DNA of 64,000 nt from Bryum argenteum (lineage: Eukaryota; Streptophyta; Bryopsida; Bryales; Bryaceae): NCBI GenBank assembly GCA_037043015.1, contig CM073322.1, positions 6,459,601 through 6,523,600 of the forward strand, read 5' to 3'. This document shows positions 1 through 9,673 of the stretch, piece after piece. The notes under the pieces were generated by a model, which was given only the letters and a program-made list of their open reading frames with translations, was not told where the DNA came from and made no database searches. The first letter of the stretch is position 1, and every line of letters begins with the position of its first letter. Position numbers and translations under genes: made by a program.

Positions 1-353
1 TTAAGGGGTAGAGGGAAGATTTTTTCATGACCTTGGACAACTCTTATAATTGTTGAGTAATTTTTAGAAAAATTGAATATCAATTAATGTATCAATCAAT
101 TGAGAGAACTTATACATGATGAGAGTATGATCGGAGTAGAGAACTACTTATAATGGTTGAGATCTTGTTTTCTAAACCATCGGTGTTATGTCACGTGGGC
201 ATACCATCAAGGGTAGGGCGAATGGTGACTACCGTATATTCGTGCCTACCCATAGGAGTCTAGTGTTATATTTCTTCAAAGATCTTGTGACAATGACCAT
301 TTTTGAAGCCTATTTGTTGTGACAATTGAGGCCCACGAGTTAATTAATAAAGA

Positions 354-1030
354 AGAGTGGCCTCAAAACTGCCAAAAATCCTCAAAATTGCCTTCTTTTT
401 TTTATGCAAGATGCAGATTTTTAAAATTTGACCAGTTTAAAAGTGTGTAACCGTAGGATCTAGTAGCTAACTTGTACACTTAGAAGAGAAACTCCAACTT
501 GTTTAGAGGCGGACGTAAGTAGAGTGTTCGTTTGACCTATCCTTGAATGTATGTCCGGAGGTCATGACACCAATGGCGGGACTACTAACCCCTCTTGGTG
601 TAAACATTATGCTAATTCCTACCTAGTCACTAGTGCCTTAGAGATACTCGACATGGTACCCTCCCAAAATGCTTTTGAGGTACCCATACAACAAGGTTCC
701 AGATCCTTGCCATAAGCCTTAACCACTGAGCGAAGGCTTGTGGTGCCTACTTGTACCTTCAAATGTACACTAATTCTTACATTCAGATTCCTAAGCAAGT
801 TAGATACATGTCTAGATAGTTTTTTACCCTCATAGGACCTGTAAAACCTAGAGAAAAGCTTGGATTTTCACATGGAGGTATGTTGGCATTCATATACAAA
901 GGCTAGTCTTTGACAATAAAAAAGGCATGCAAAGAATTATTGGATTGGGAATCCGAATGGTAAGATCATGCCTTGGTACCTCTTCTACATGCTCCAAAAA
1001 AACAAACTCGAAAAAAGTAAAATCTCATCT
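354..1030. repeat. Dispersed repeat copy X (paralogue of 4372-5320)
   Basis: This stretch aligns by eye with 4372-5320. Matching landmarks are the block around gtgtgtaaccgtaggatc (X) and gtgtgtaagcatgggatc (Y), the run ending cacatggaggtatg / tacatggaggtatg, and the AAAATCTCA block near the end. The two copies are clearly diverged. Copy X is interrupted by a SINE at 478-748. Copy Y lacks that SINE but carries a MITE at 4856-5273 that X lacks. I see no protein-coding capacity, and the family is not recognised. The short open frame at 927-1145 inside it is treated as chance. Confidence 0.65.
478..748 (-). mobile_element. tRNA-derived SINE, copy 1
   Basis: This is a minus-strand copy of the same family as 36489-36852. 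Its 5' end (right side) reads on the minus strand like a tRNA-derived head, with the A-box-like stretch around 720-745. It is flanked by the 8-bp direct repeat ACTTGTAC (470-477 and 749-756), as expected of a target-site duplication. The copy is shorter and more diverged than copy 3. The paralogous repeat at 4372-5320 has no insertion at this point and acts as an empty site. Retroposition is inferred from the duplication and the tRNA-like head. Confidence 0.75.
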
Positions 1031-1681
1031 TTTGGGTGAATTTTTGAAGTTTATGCGTTTAGCTAATTTTCAGCAGATTCTGAGAATAAATGAGCATGTA
1101 TCGAGCAAAACTGCCCAAACTTTGACTGTATCTCCTAAAGTATGAAATTTTTTGAAGCATAATATGACTTTTATGGGAAAACACTACAATCCTCACAAAG
1201 TTCCAACTTCATTATGTCTACATTCACTAACTACAAAGTCTAAACGTCCCCTTTCTAGCTTCACTCTCCATTAGAGCATCCGCACACCATACTTGCCCAA
1301 GGGTCTCACACACACGCAATAAGTGGATGAGAAATGCTAAAAAACCCTTCAAATATGCCTCTTGGCTCTCTACTTTAGCGCGTCAAGAAATGACCCTCCA
1401 AATCTAAGTTAGTTACATTCTACTTGCGATTGGTGCATTGACTATTTCACATGCCCTTTTGGTACTTAAAAGGCCTTTAAGGGTAGGGGAGTGGGCTCTT
1501 CAAATAAAGCTGAACATTCTTTAGCGAGTATGGGTGGAGATGCTCGCACGGTTAAATCAAGGAACTTGAAGTGCACTTTAATCGTTCATCCTGGAAATGA
1601 GGGGAAACAAGGAAAAAAACCCTGTCGTCAAAATACTGTAGTGCAAAAAAGGAAAGGGGTAATTGACACGAGATAAGCTTA

Positions 1682-2078
1682 GAGCATGACCAGCCCTCTA
1701 CGGCAGGCCGGCCCGCAAGGCCGTCCCAAAATGCGAAAGGCGCCGCTTGTCCGGAGATACGAAGCCCAGCCCAACACGGAGGGCAGGGCCCGCTCACTAA
1801 TCACCCACCAATCACACCACCTCACATTCCACTTTTCATAGCTTTCTTTAGAAATCATTTCTTGCCAATGAAAGTTCTGCCACGTGGCTCTCACTCATCA
1901 GTTAAAGGGGACACTAAAACTTGAGTGGAGGCACGGGATAACTTGGAGTTTTGGTGGGCTAGAATTTAGGGTACTGCAACCCTCTTGACCGGGTTACCGG
2001 GTTAGTGTGTGGGCTGGGGCCCCTGGCACTTCATATCCGGCTCCATGCTCCGGCCTGCAGTGCGGGCTGGGCATGCTC
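1682..2078. mobile_element. PIF/Harbinger (Tourist)-type MITE, 397 bp
   Basis: The element has imperfect terminal inverted repeats. The left end reads GAGCATGACCAGCCC and the complement of the right end reads GAGCATGCCCAGCCC, and both continue into a GGCCGG block. It is flanked by TTA at 1679-1681 and 2079-2081, the 3-bp TWA duplication typical of PIF/Harbinger. No transposase is encoded. Small open frames on both strands (1552-2296) look like by-products of the GC-rich ends. It belongs to a different terminal family from the GGG...TTTACAC elements elsewhere in the window. Confidence 0.8.
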
Positions 2079-2343
2079 TTAATCTGACTGGTCATGGCCA
2101 GCCAGCTCTCTCTCTGGACCTCACTGACGCCACCAGCAATAATTGCATTACAGAATTGGAAAGTTGGCTTTGCCACTCTCTCCTTCAAACAAGGTGGTGG
2201 CACCTGCGATTGATCGGGAATAATCCACAGGCTGGGACTTTGCATTGAACGTTTCCACCAACAATCAATAAGGGAGAGCCCTAAAAAAGGGCTCAAATCT
2301 CAGAATTTCCAAGAGATAGATAGAAACTCCGGTCCCATTCTAA

Positions 2344-3751
2344 GGGCCGGTTTACATTACGGTGGAGAAGGCCTCCGGTCGGTCAAGAATGCTTGGCCAA
2401 GACATGGTTATATGAGGCAAATGGTGGATGTGCCGGAGAAGAATTAAATGCAATAAACAATTTCTCAAGGAGTCTTGATCGGTTGTAGTCTAAACACCTA
2501 AAGGAGAAGTTTAGCGGTGATGTCCACCGGAGAAGTCCACCGGTGAAGAGAAGCTCACCTAATGGTGAAGATTTTTTGTGATAGATTATCATAATTCTCT
2601 ACATTCACATTGTATATAAATACATCAACAAATTTTTCTTTTCATAAAAATCAATATGCATATGTATGGCAAATTGAGTAAACTTCAAATTAATTCTATT
2701 ATTGACTTGTGCCGTAGACTAATAATTTTTATGGTTCATTTTTACTTTAAATAGTATAGAAACATGCCATGGTCATATTATGCTCAATGTTAATCAAAAA
2801 TAGTAATGCAGAGCTTGGTTTTGAATTTTTTTCTTTCTTGAGGCACTTGATAATGCAGATTTGAATGGTGGTGACCAGTTTAATTTCATCTTCATTAGCA
2901 TTTGTTAGATTTTCTTGTCCTCCTACACTAGTGTTGTCTACTACTCTACTCATATGTTTCATAACAAAACCAAATTGATACCACCAATGATCAATCAAAT
3001 CATAAAACTTACATTCATGGTGGTCATTTTATGTAATCAAGTTAGCAAGTTTGTCCTCCTTGTAATGTTGAAACCTATCTCAAATTTCTTTCGACATGCC
3101 TCGGCCGTACGTGAAATTCCAAGAATTGTCACTATCATTCGTGATTAAAGTCGAACCCATATATCAACACCTAATAAATATCAATTCTAATATTCTATGT
3201 GCTCAAGTGCACGAAGAGATGATAAAATGCCGAAAAAATGAGCTCTAAGCCTTCAAAATGGCTTTGAAAAATTTATTACAACATGTGGAGCTAGAGTAGA
3301 AAGTGTATATATACAATCCCAAGTAGTTTGAAACACATGGAGTAGGTAGAGATGGATGGCCACCTTGGGGGTATGGTTTGTAGAGGTACAAGGTTGAAGT
3401 CTAGATGGCCTAACTATTAGGTTTTTGAAAGTCAGATCTGAGATCTACGGCCGATATTTGTTTTTGAAAATAATTTTTTTATTGACGAGACCTTCTCCGG
3501 AACAGTGTTTTCTTGTCCAGCCTCAAGAGGCCGGACAAGGAACACTCTTTCGGAGAAGGTCTTGAGCAAAAAGTACCGCCACCTAAGCGGCCATGTCATT
3601 TTTTCATCCATGACAAAAGTTCACCACCTTTGATTTCTTCACCAAGTCTAAACACCCACCGGTCAAGAATGGCATTCTCGACCAATCACAATGGAGAAAC
3701 GCCCTTTTTTTCTTGACCGGTGGACTTCTCCACCGTAGTGTAAACCGGCCC
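2344..3751. mobile_element. Non-autonomous PIF/Harbinger-type element, 1.4 kb
   Basis: Terminal inverted repeats begin GGGCCGGTTTACA(T/C)TACG and continue GGTGGAGAAG. The flanking TAA triplets are at 2341-2343 and 3752-3754. It sits inside SINE copy 2, and SINE copy 3 preserves the empty TAA site, so the boundaries are well supported. It encodes no recognisable transposase. The interior is AT-rich with repeated CCGG-containing motifs near both ends and an internal inverted repeat at 3488-3562. The terminal core TTTACA is shared with the decayed autonomous element at 26110-29253, which suggests cross-mobilisation (inference). Confidence 0.88.
3488..3562. repeat. Internal inverted repeat (hairpin), ~30-bp arms
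   Basis: Arms at 3488-3518 and 3533-3562 are near-complementary (outer segment AGACCTTCTCCG on one side, CGGAGAAGGTCT on the other) around a loop of about 14 nt. The hairpin lies inside the non-autonomous element. It may be the remnant of a nested insertion or a subterminal structure. Confidence 0.7.
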
Positions 3752-4127
3752 TAAGAGGCCGACGTGAATGAAGTGTCCGTTCGTAATGTTTATAACCCGA
3801 TGTCTACCGGACAAGGGGAAATTGGAGCAATACTACTTCCCCTCTCGAGGGTGGACACTGTAACTACGCTAGTTTCTAGCTAGTTACTAATGCCTTGAAG
3901 ATTCTTGACATAGTATCCCTCCAAAGGGCTTTGAGGTACCCATACAACAAAGTCCAAGGAACCCCCATAATAGTTGGGTGGACTATAGTGATGAGCACCA
4001 CGCCGACATGGGGAATAAAACCCACGACCTCCTCATTCAGTGGGGGCCACCAAGCCAAGGCTTGTGGTGCCTTAGAGTTACAACAATTTTCATGCATGGG
4101 GAAGTAGTAAGTGGAAGAATGATCAAA

Positions 4128-4330
4128 GTGGATTCATATATTTTGGACTCCTCTACAATTTGCTATGATTCTCAAAAAGTGTTTCTAAACTGCTGCCCTA
4201 ATTTGACACCTTGTAATGTTTCGAATGAGTACATGGTATTTGTCGCAATGTGAAGCTACTATGTACATATGAGTTAAGAACCCAAGCAATTCATTTCATT
4301 ACTTATACTACTCCATTTTTTAGTACTCTC
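4128..4330 (+). repeat. Degenerate copy of dispersed repeat family R
   Basis: It resembles, on the plus strand, the minus strand of the block at 24058-24390. Shared stretches include a GACTC(C/T)TCTAC motif, a G(C/T)CCTAA(T/A) block and a GTACATGGTA block in the same order and similar spacing. It also resembles 25617-25770 on the plus strand. The function is unknown; it is an old, diverged dispersed repeat. Confidence 0.5.
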
Positions 4331-4371
4331 CCTTTAATAACTTGTTAAATTGTTAAAGTCGATTAGCCTCG

Positions 4372-5320
4372 GAACTGCCAAAAGTCTCCAAAGTGCCAAA
4401 ACTACCTCTTTTGATGCGAGGTAGTTTTTTCAATATTCGACGTACTTTTAGGTGTGTAAGCATGGGATCTAGTACCTAACTCGTATGTGTGTATGTATAT
4501 CAAATCTAAAATTCAAGTCCCTTACCACTTGTTAGATTATAATGTTTAAAGTTGGAGGTAAAGATCTTTTATCTGGTTATTGAAAGGGTGACTAGTTTCT
4601 TGAGGAAAAAAAATTGTTTGTGGTAATTTTTGGATATGAGGCTCTTCAAAGTTTTGGTCACAGGTGAGTTAGGAACATGTCTATGCGATTTTTATCCTCA
4701 TGTGACCTAAAAAACCTAAGGGAATTCTTGAATGTTTACATGGAGGTATGCTGAAATTCAACCACAAATGCCGATCTTTGACCATAAAAATGGCATGTAA
4801 AGAATATTTGGAATATAAATTTGTACGAGGAGATCATTCCTTTAAACCTGACTTAAGGCTTGTTCGCACCTGGTCTTTGCAAAGAGCGTTGATAAAAATT
4901 TAACATCCCCACAATTTTGGGAGGAATACCTTCTTTTGAGGAAAGGTGTCATCAATGAGGTTCATAAAAGTATAATCAATAGTGAGGGGATTACGTAATG
5001 GCCCCTCAAGTGGGACAATACATAAGACCACTCTTAAGTGAGGAAAATTTGAGAATCTTTCCAATATTGGTGCTCCCTTAAGTATTGCCTACTATTGCTC
5101 AAATCTCTTTTGTTCTCCTAAATGTTTACTAATACCCTACTCTTTAAAGTGTGCCACGTGGACATCCATGTAGGATTGGTAATTACTAATGAATGTAGGT
5201 GGGAACACACACTTTTTAATAGAGTTAAGACCCCCTCCTAAGACCTCCTCTAAAGCCAGGTGCGAACAGACCTTTACTTGTAAAAAAAAGGCAAAACTTG
5301 AACAAAATAAAATCTCAATT
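4372..5320. repeat. Dispersed repeat copy Y (paralogue of 354-1030)
   Basis: This is the second copy of the repeat described at 354-1030. It lacks the SINE and carries instead the MITE at 4856-5273. Between 4493 and 4650 it holds sequence absent from copy X, so one copy has a deletion or the other a further insertion. No coding potential was seen. Confidence 0.6.
4856..5273. mobile_element. Tourist-type MITE, 418 bp
   Basis: Terminal inverted repeats share the core TGTTCGCACCTGG. The left end begins AGGCT and the complement of the right end begins AGGTC. It is flanked by TTA (4853-4855 and 5274-5276). The paralogous repeat X shows continuous sequence across the corresponding site (about 990-1005), so it behaves as an empty site. 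The element encodes nothing. Its termini differ from the GGG...TTTACAC group, so a separate PIF/Harbinger subfamily is likely. Confidence 0.82.
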
Positions 5321-5639
5321 TTTGATAAAATATTAAAAAATACTTAATACTTGAATGATCAAATATTTAATTCTGATGATTAGATTTAACAAGGGAGAGG
5401 ACAATATGAGCGTGGCAATGCCGTGAGACGAATTAGACGTGCGGGGGGGGGGGGGTTGGTAGGTAGAATGGAGGGGATCCGGGTTGGGCAACATGGCGAG
5501 GACATGCGAGAGTAGGGTAAGGTAAGGTACTGCAAATGACAACCAGCAAGAAAACACCCAACTCGATGGCTCATGGCAATGCTGATAATGAGGTCCATGA
5601 TAGTACACTACCATTCAGAAGATCATGTGATCATTAACT

Positions 5640-8265
5640 TTTAGAGAGGGGTCAGGCCACAGCTCACTCCAGTATGCCCCCCCCCCCTCTCTAATATCAC
5701 CTTTTCCTTTTCACACAAGGAATCGCGCAAGCAGCCGCCCGCCCGGTCCGGCCCCGAAATATACGACAGGGGCAGCGGGCAGGCAGTCTAAAGCCCTATC
5801 GGGGCAGTCCGAAATATTCTGGAGGGGCATCGGGCAGAGAGGAAAAGGTTTGGGTACGTTCCGTGCTGAGCGGAGCGCGTTGATTGTCTCGTTCTGTGGG
5901 AGAGGGGGAGTGGAATTGAATGGGAGGATTTATGGGATGCCGCTACTGTAGATGACGAGGAAGGGAGCCTGCAGTGCCGCCATTGACAGTTGAGCGCAAA
6001 AGCAGGATCTACTGTGTGTGTGGCCAGCGAGACTAGGCGTGTTGGTTTAGGCTACGGTGGGAGGGAGGGAGGACTATGATAGAAGTAGCTATGGAGAGTT
6101 TGAAATTACAATAGGAGGATGACTTACCAAGGGAGGCGGTTGTTCCCCGCGCTTTCATCCCTGGCGCGTTGGTAGCAGGATCTTCGTCGTCGGTGCAGCG
6201 TGCAGCCGATTGTGTAGTAGATCTCTCGCTTTTTTTATTTTCTCTTTTTTATATTTCCAAGGGCGCGCTGCTCTGTTCTGTTTTTGCGTAGCCGCGTGAG
6301 GGAGGTGTGTTCGTGTTGGGAAGGAAGGGCGGACTTATAGGATGATGATGAGTTCGTTGTTGATGAATGTTGGTAGATCTGTTAGTAAGTAAGCGAAGTC
6401 TTTTCCTGCTTCCTGCGCGCGTGCTTCTCGCCGTCTCAGGGTTTCGGAGGGAAGGCAGGGAAGGTGTAGTGAATGCTGGTTTGTGGAAAAAGGGAGTTTG
6501 CAGTCGATCGGCAGACTGCCGTGGTGGACGTTCCGGAGCTTCTCGCTCACGCGGCTCTGACGAACCTTCATGTCCTGCGGCTGAACTAGGTTTGTTGCCA
6601 TCCTTCGTTCCCTGGTTTCGGTTGGAGTTTCGGTTGGAGTTCGCTGTTGAAAGTGCAGATTTGTTATTCGTTCCAACTTCCTGGATCTCGTTAAGTCTTT
6701 GGCGCTTCAGCACCCGACTCTGTTTCCTCGAGAATTTCGCAATAATGACGGAGAGGTCGAGATATCTGCAGGGGTTTAAATATATGTTTGTGGAGCGAAA
6801 TTTTGCATTTCCCCCAGGACTGCTTTTGAGGATGTGTAGTTCGCGAGCTGTTGATGCAGAGCGGTGTCTCTTACGTTTGTAGTCTCTATTACGAGTGCAG
6901 TGTAAGAATGGCGCAGGTCGTCTTTGAATTCTCAAAATTTCAGAAGTTAAGGTCGTGTTTGCAATCTCTTCAGCTTTCTGATGCTTTGTATCGGAGTCTA
7001 CAGCTGTGCGACATTGCATTGTCTCATCTGTGACGATATTCTCATCGACGTATTGCTTATTTTGCGGAGTTTTCAACAATTTGTTAGGTAGGATCGATCC
7101 GTCGTAGGGAATTGTTCAGAATGTGGTAAATGAAATGTTATTTTTCCATTTAGGTGTAGTTCCTACCTACAGCTTCTATCTCTCTTACTGTCACCTGCAT
7201 TCTTTTTGCTTATTCGTTCCTGAGTGCGAATCACTTCGTATGATCTCAAATGATCTGCATCTGAAGTGATTGTAGCGTTGCAGATATTTCTGAACGTTCA
7301 TTCTGTAAGTATCGGATGACTTGTGGATCTACGTGCCCTTCATCTTCTACTTCTTTGGCTGGCCTTGTCAGATCGCCTAGTAGACTATTGATTTGTCCGT
7401 CCGAGTAGTCCTTATGTTCTGCAGAAACTCTCTACCTTCTGTCAGAATCTCTTTCCTTATCCACCTCTGTTCGTGTAGTATATGTTATTGTTCATTGTTC
7501 CTGTCATACAGTGGTACTATGCGTTTGTCCTTGTTAAGTAACATAATGTCTCGCTGAGTATTTTTCTCCTGCGAACAGTGCTAAGGTTGCCGCTTTGGGT
7601 GGATTTTGTGCGCAGTTTGCAACACGTGTTTGGAGACGCCCCGTAGGCCGTGACGGAATTTAAAGAGGTCGGTTCCGAAGCCTAACAAGGTTCTGAGATA
7701 CTGAGCACTCATTTAACATCAAAAAATTGAACATGGCCCCTTCTATACAAGACAATTTTCCATCAACTCCTGGCAAGGTTAGCACTCTTGTAACTGTAAC
7801 TGTAGTATTATAACGAATATGCTGAGTAGTAAAAGACTTGCAGGAAGTAAGAAGTAGCCACATTCCGCGATATGAAAGTAAATCTTTACGGAATTTGAAG
7901 GAAGGATAGTTGTCCTTGTCTGGAATTGCGAATCCGTCGATACTGGGTAGGGACTGAAAGCCTCGACAGGCGCATCTTTCGTGAATATCTATGTATTCGG
8001 GCAGGCAATAGTTTCTTCGTATTTCGGTTGTCATGAACGTTAAGAAACTACGGGTTTAAAGGTGTCTTCCTTGCCTAAGGTGTGATATCGACATAGTTAG
8101 CAATATGTTAGCCGATATGTGGCTTGCATCTGGATCAGAAAGTGATTAGTGTTGTGAATAAACGTGATGCCTGTTTTGTGATTCAGACCGAGTGCCTTTG
8201 GAAGATCCGCCCTTGATGAGTGTCATGTTATAACTGAGTGTATTGTCTCGGAACTGCAGGTAAAA
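5640..8265 (+). promoter_or_regulatory. GC-rich upstream region and probable leader/leader intron of the UDP-glucuronate epimerase gene
   Basis: Base composition turns markedly GC- and CpG-rich at about 5700-6560 compared with the AT-rich flanks, as in many plant promoters. A consensus splice acceptor ends at 8259, six bases before the epimerase ATG (...ctgcag then gtaaaaATG). That suggests a 5'UTR intron ending there; the matching donor cannot be fixed from sequence alone. Long open frames on both strands at 6249-7079 overlap one another and show no recognised motif, so I do not call a gene. Confidence 0.4.
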
Positions 8266-9673
8266 ATGGAGCGCAGTAACTACTTTGGACGTGTAACAAA
8301 TCGCTGGCACTCATCCGGATCATCAAAGCTATTCCTCTTTTCAGTGTTCCTGCTTGCCCTCACAATTTTCATATGCTTCCGAGTAACTGCGAAGGGCATG
8401 GTTGATGGCTACATCAGTACTGCTTACACCAGCACTAACGGCGGAACTATCCGATCAGCCTTCAAGAGCGACCATGCTTGGGACAAGAAAGTGACGCAAT
8501 CCTGCACGCCAGAGAGGGAGAAAGGATTGGTTGTACTCGTGACCGGTGCGGCAGGTTTCGTAGGCAGTCATGTTTCGCTAGCTTTGAAGAAGCGGGGGGA
8601 TGGTCTTGTGGGAATTGATAACTTCAATGACTACTACGAGGTTTCTCTGAAAAGAGCCCGACAGGAGTTGTTGACTAAGCAAGGCATCTTTGTGATCGAG
8701 GACGACATCAACGATGGTGCTCTCTTGAAGCATTTGTTCGACATGGTGCAGTTTACGCATGTTATGCATCTGGCAGCGCAGGCTGGTGTGCGATACGCCA
8801 TGCAGAATCCGATGTCGTACATCCACAGTAACGTTGCAGGTCTTGTTACCCTGTTCGAGGCTTGTAAGAATGCCAACCCACAACCAGCTGTTGTCTGGGC
8901 GTCATCGAGCTCCGTTTACGGTTTGAACTCAAAGGTACAACAGATCTACAAGTCTCCTTCATCATTTCATATTTCGTTGTAATCAGGCCTCAGTATCGGA
9001 TCATGAATATCGATTCTTCGTGTACCTGATCTTGTGCTGGCTTTCTCAGGTCCCATTCTCAGAATCCGACCGGACCGATCAGCCTGCCAGTCTCTATGCT
9101 GCCACGAAGAAAGCCGGAGAGGAAATTGCGCACACCTACAACCACATCTACGGACTATCAATCACAGGACTTCGTTTTTTCACCGTCTACGGTCCCTGGG
9201 GTCGTCCGGACATGGCTTACTTTTCATTCACACGGGACATTCTGAAGGGAAAACCAATCAACATCTACAAGGGTCAGAACGATCGTGATTTGGCACGTGA
9301 CTTCACATTCATTGACGACATTGTGAAGGGCTGTGTTGCGTCGTTAGACACCGCAGGACGAAGCACTGGAAGTGGAGGCAAGAAGAGGGGTGCCGCGCTC
9401 TTCCGGACGTTCAACCTCGGAAACACATCTCCGGTGACTGTCCCTGTACTCGTCGAAATTCTGGAAAAGCATCTCAAGGTCGAAGCCAAGAAGGAGTTTA
9501 TCAAGATGCCTCGCAATGGAGACGTTCCCTTCACTCACGCCAATGTGTCACTTGCACAGACGCAGTTGGGCTACAAGCCAACGACCAACTTGGATACAGG
9601 TCTGAAGAAATTCGTGAATTGGTACGTGAAATACTACGGTGTCCCATCGCCTAAAACCAGAAGGTTGTTGTAG
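8266..9673 (+). CDS. GAE: UDP-glucuronate 4-epimerase (type II Golgi membrane protein)
   Basis: Two exons, 8266-8934 and 9050-9673, join in phase 0 across a 115-bp GT-AG intron to give about 430 residues, the usual length for plant GAE proteins. The product interconverts UDP-glucuronate and UDP-galacturonate, the donor for pectin synthesis, in the Golgi. A short basic N-terminus is followed by one hydrophobic segment at about residues 20-43 (SKLFLFSVFLLALTIFICFR), consistent with a type II anchor. The short-chain dehydrogenase/reductase fold is shown by the nucleotide-binding GAAGFVGSH motif (about residue 93), the catalytic-serine motif SSSVYG and the YAATKKA motif with the active-site Tyr and Lys. 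The intron falls between the Ser and Tyr motifs. The ATG at 8266 is chosen because the anchor follows at normal spacing. The frame is intact. The family assignment is firm; the paralogue number is not determinable. Confidence 0.95.

Larger units (their letters stand above)
2313..4075 (-). mobile_element. tRNA-derived SINE, copy 2, split by a Harbinger-type insertion
   Basis: The 3' part of the SINE (2313-2343, with a GATA-rich tail matching copy 3) is separated from its body (3752-4075) by the 1.4-kb element at 2344-3751. Joining the two parts across TAA reproduces the uninterrupted arrangement seen at 36489-36852. The tRNA-like head lies at the right end on the minus strand, with a degenerate B box near 4010-4025. 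About ten bases around the A box are missing compared with copy 3. I could not identify a convincing target-site duplication for this copy. Confidence 0.75.

Noticed and set aside
6249-7079. 276-codon minus-strand open frame
   Set aside because: It is compositionally biased (Arg, Ser, Pro, Thr), has no recognised motif, and overlaps a plus-strand frame in the GC-rich leader of the epimerase gene. Better explained by base composition.
8967-9534. Minus-strand frames opposite the epimerase second exon
   Set aside because: These are shadows of a strongly supported coding exon on the other strand.
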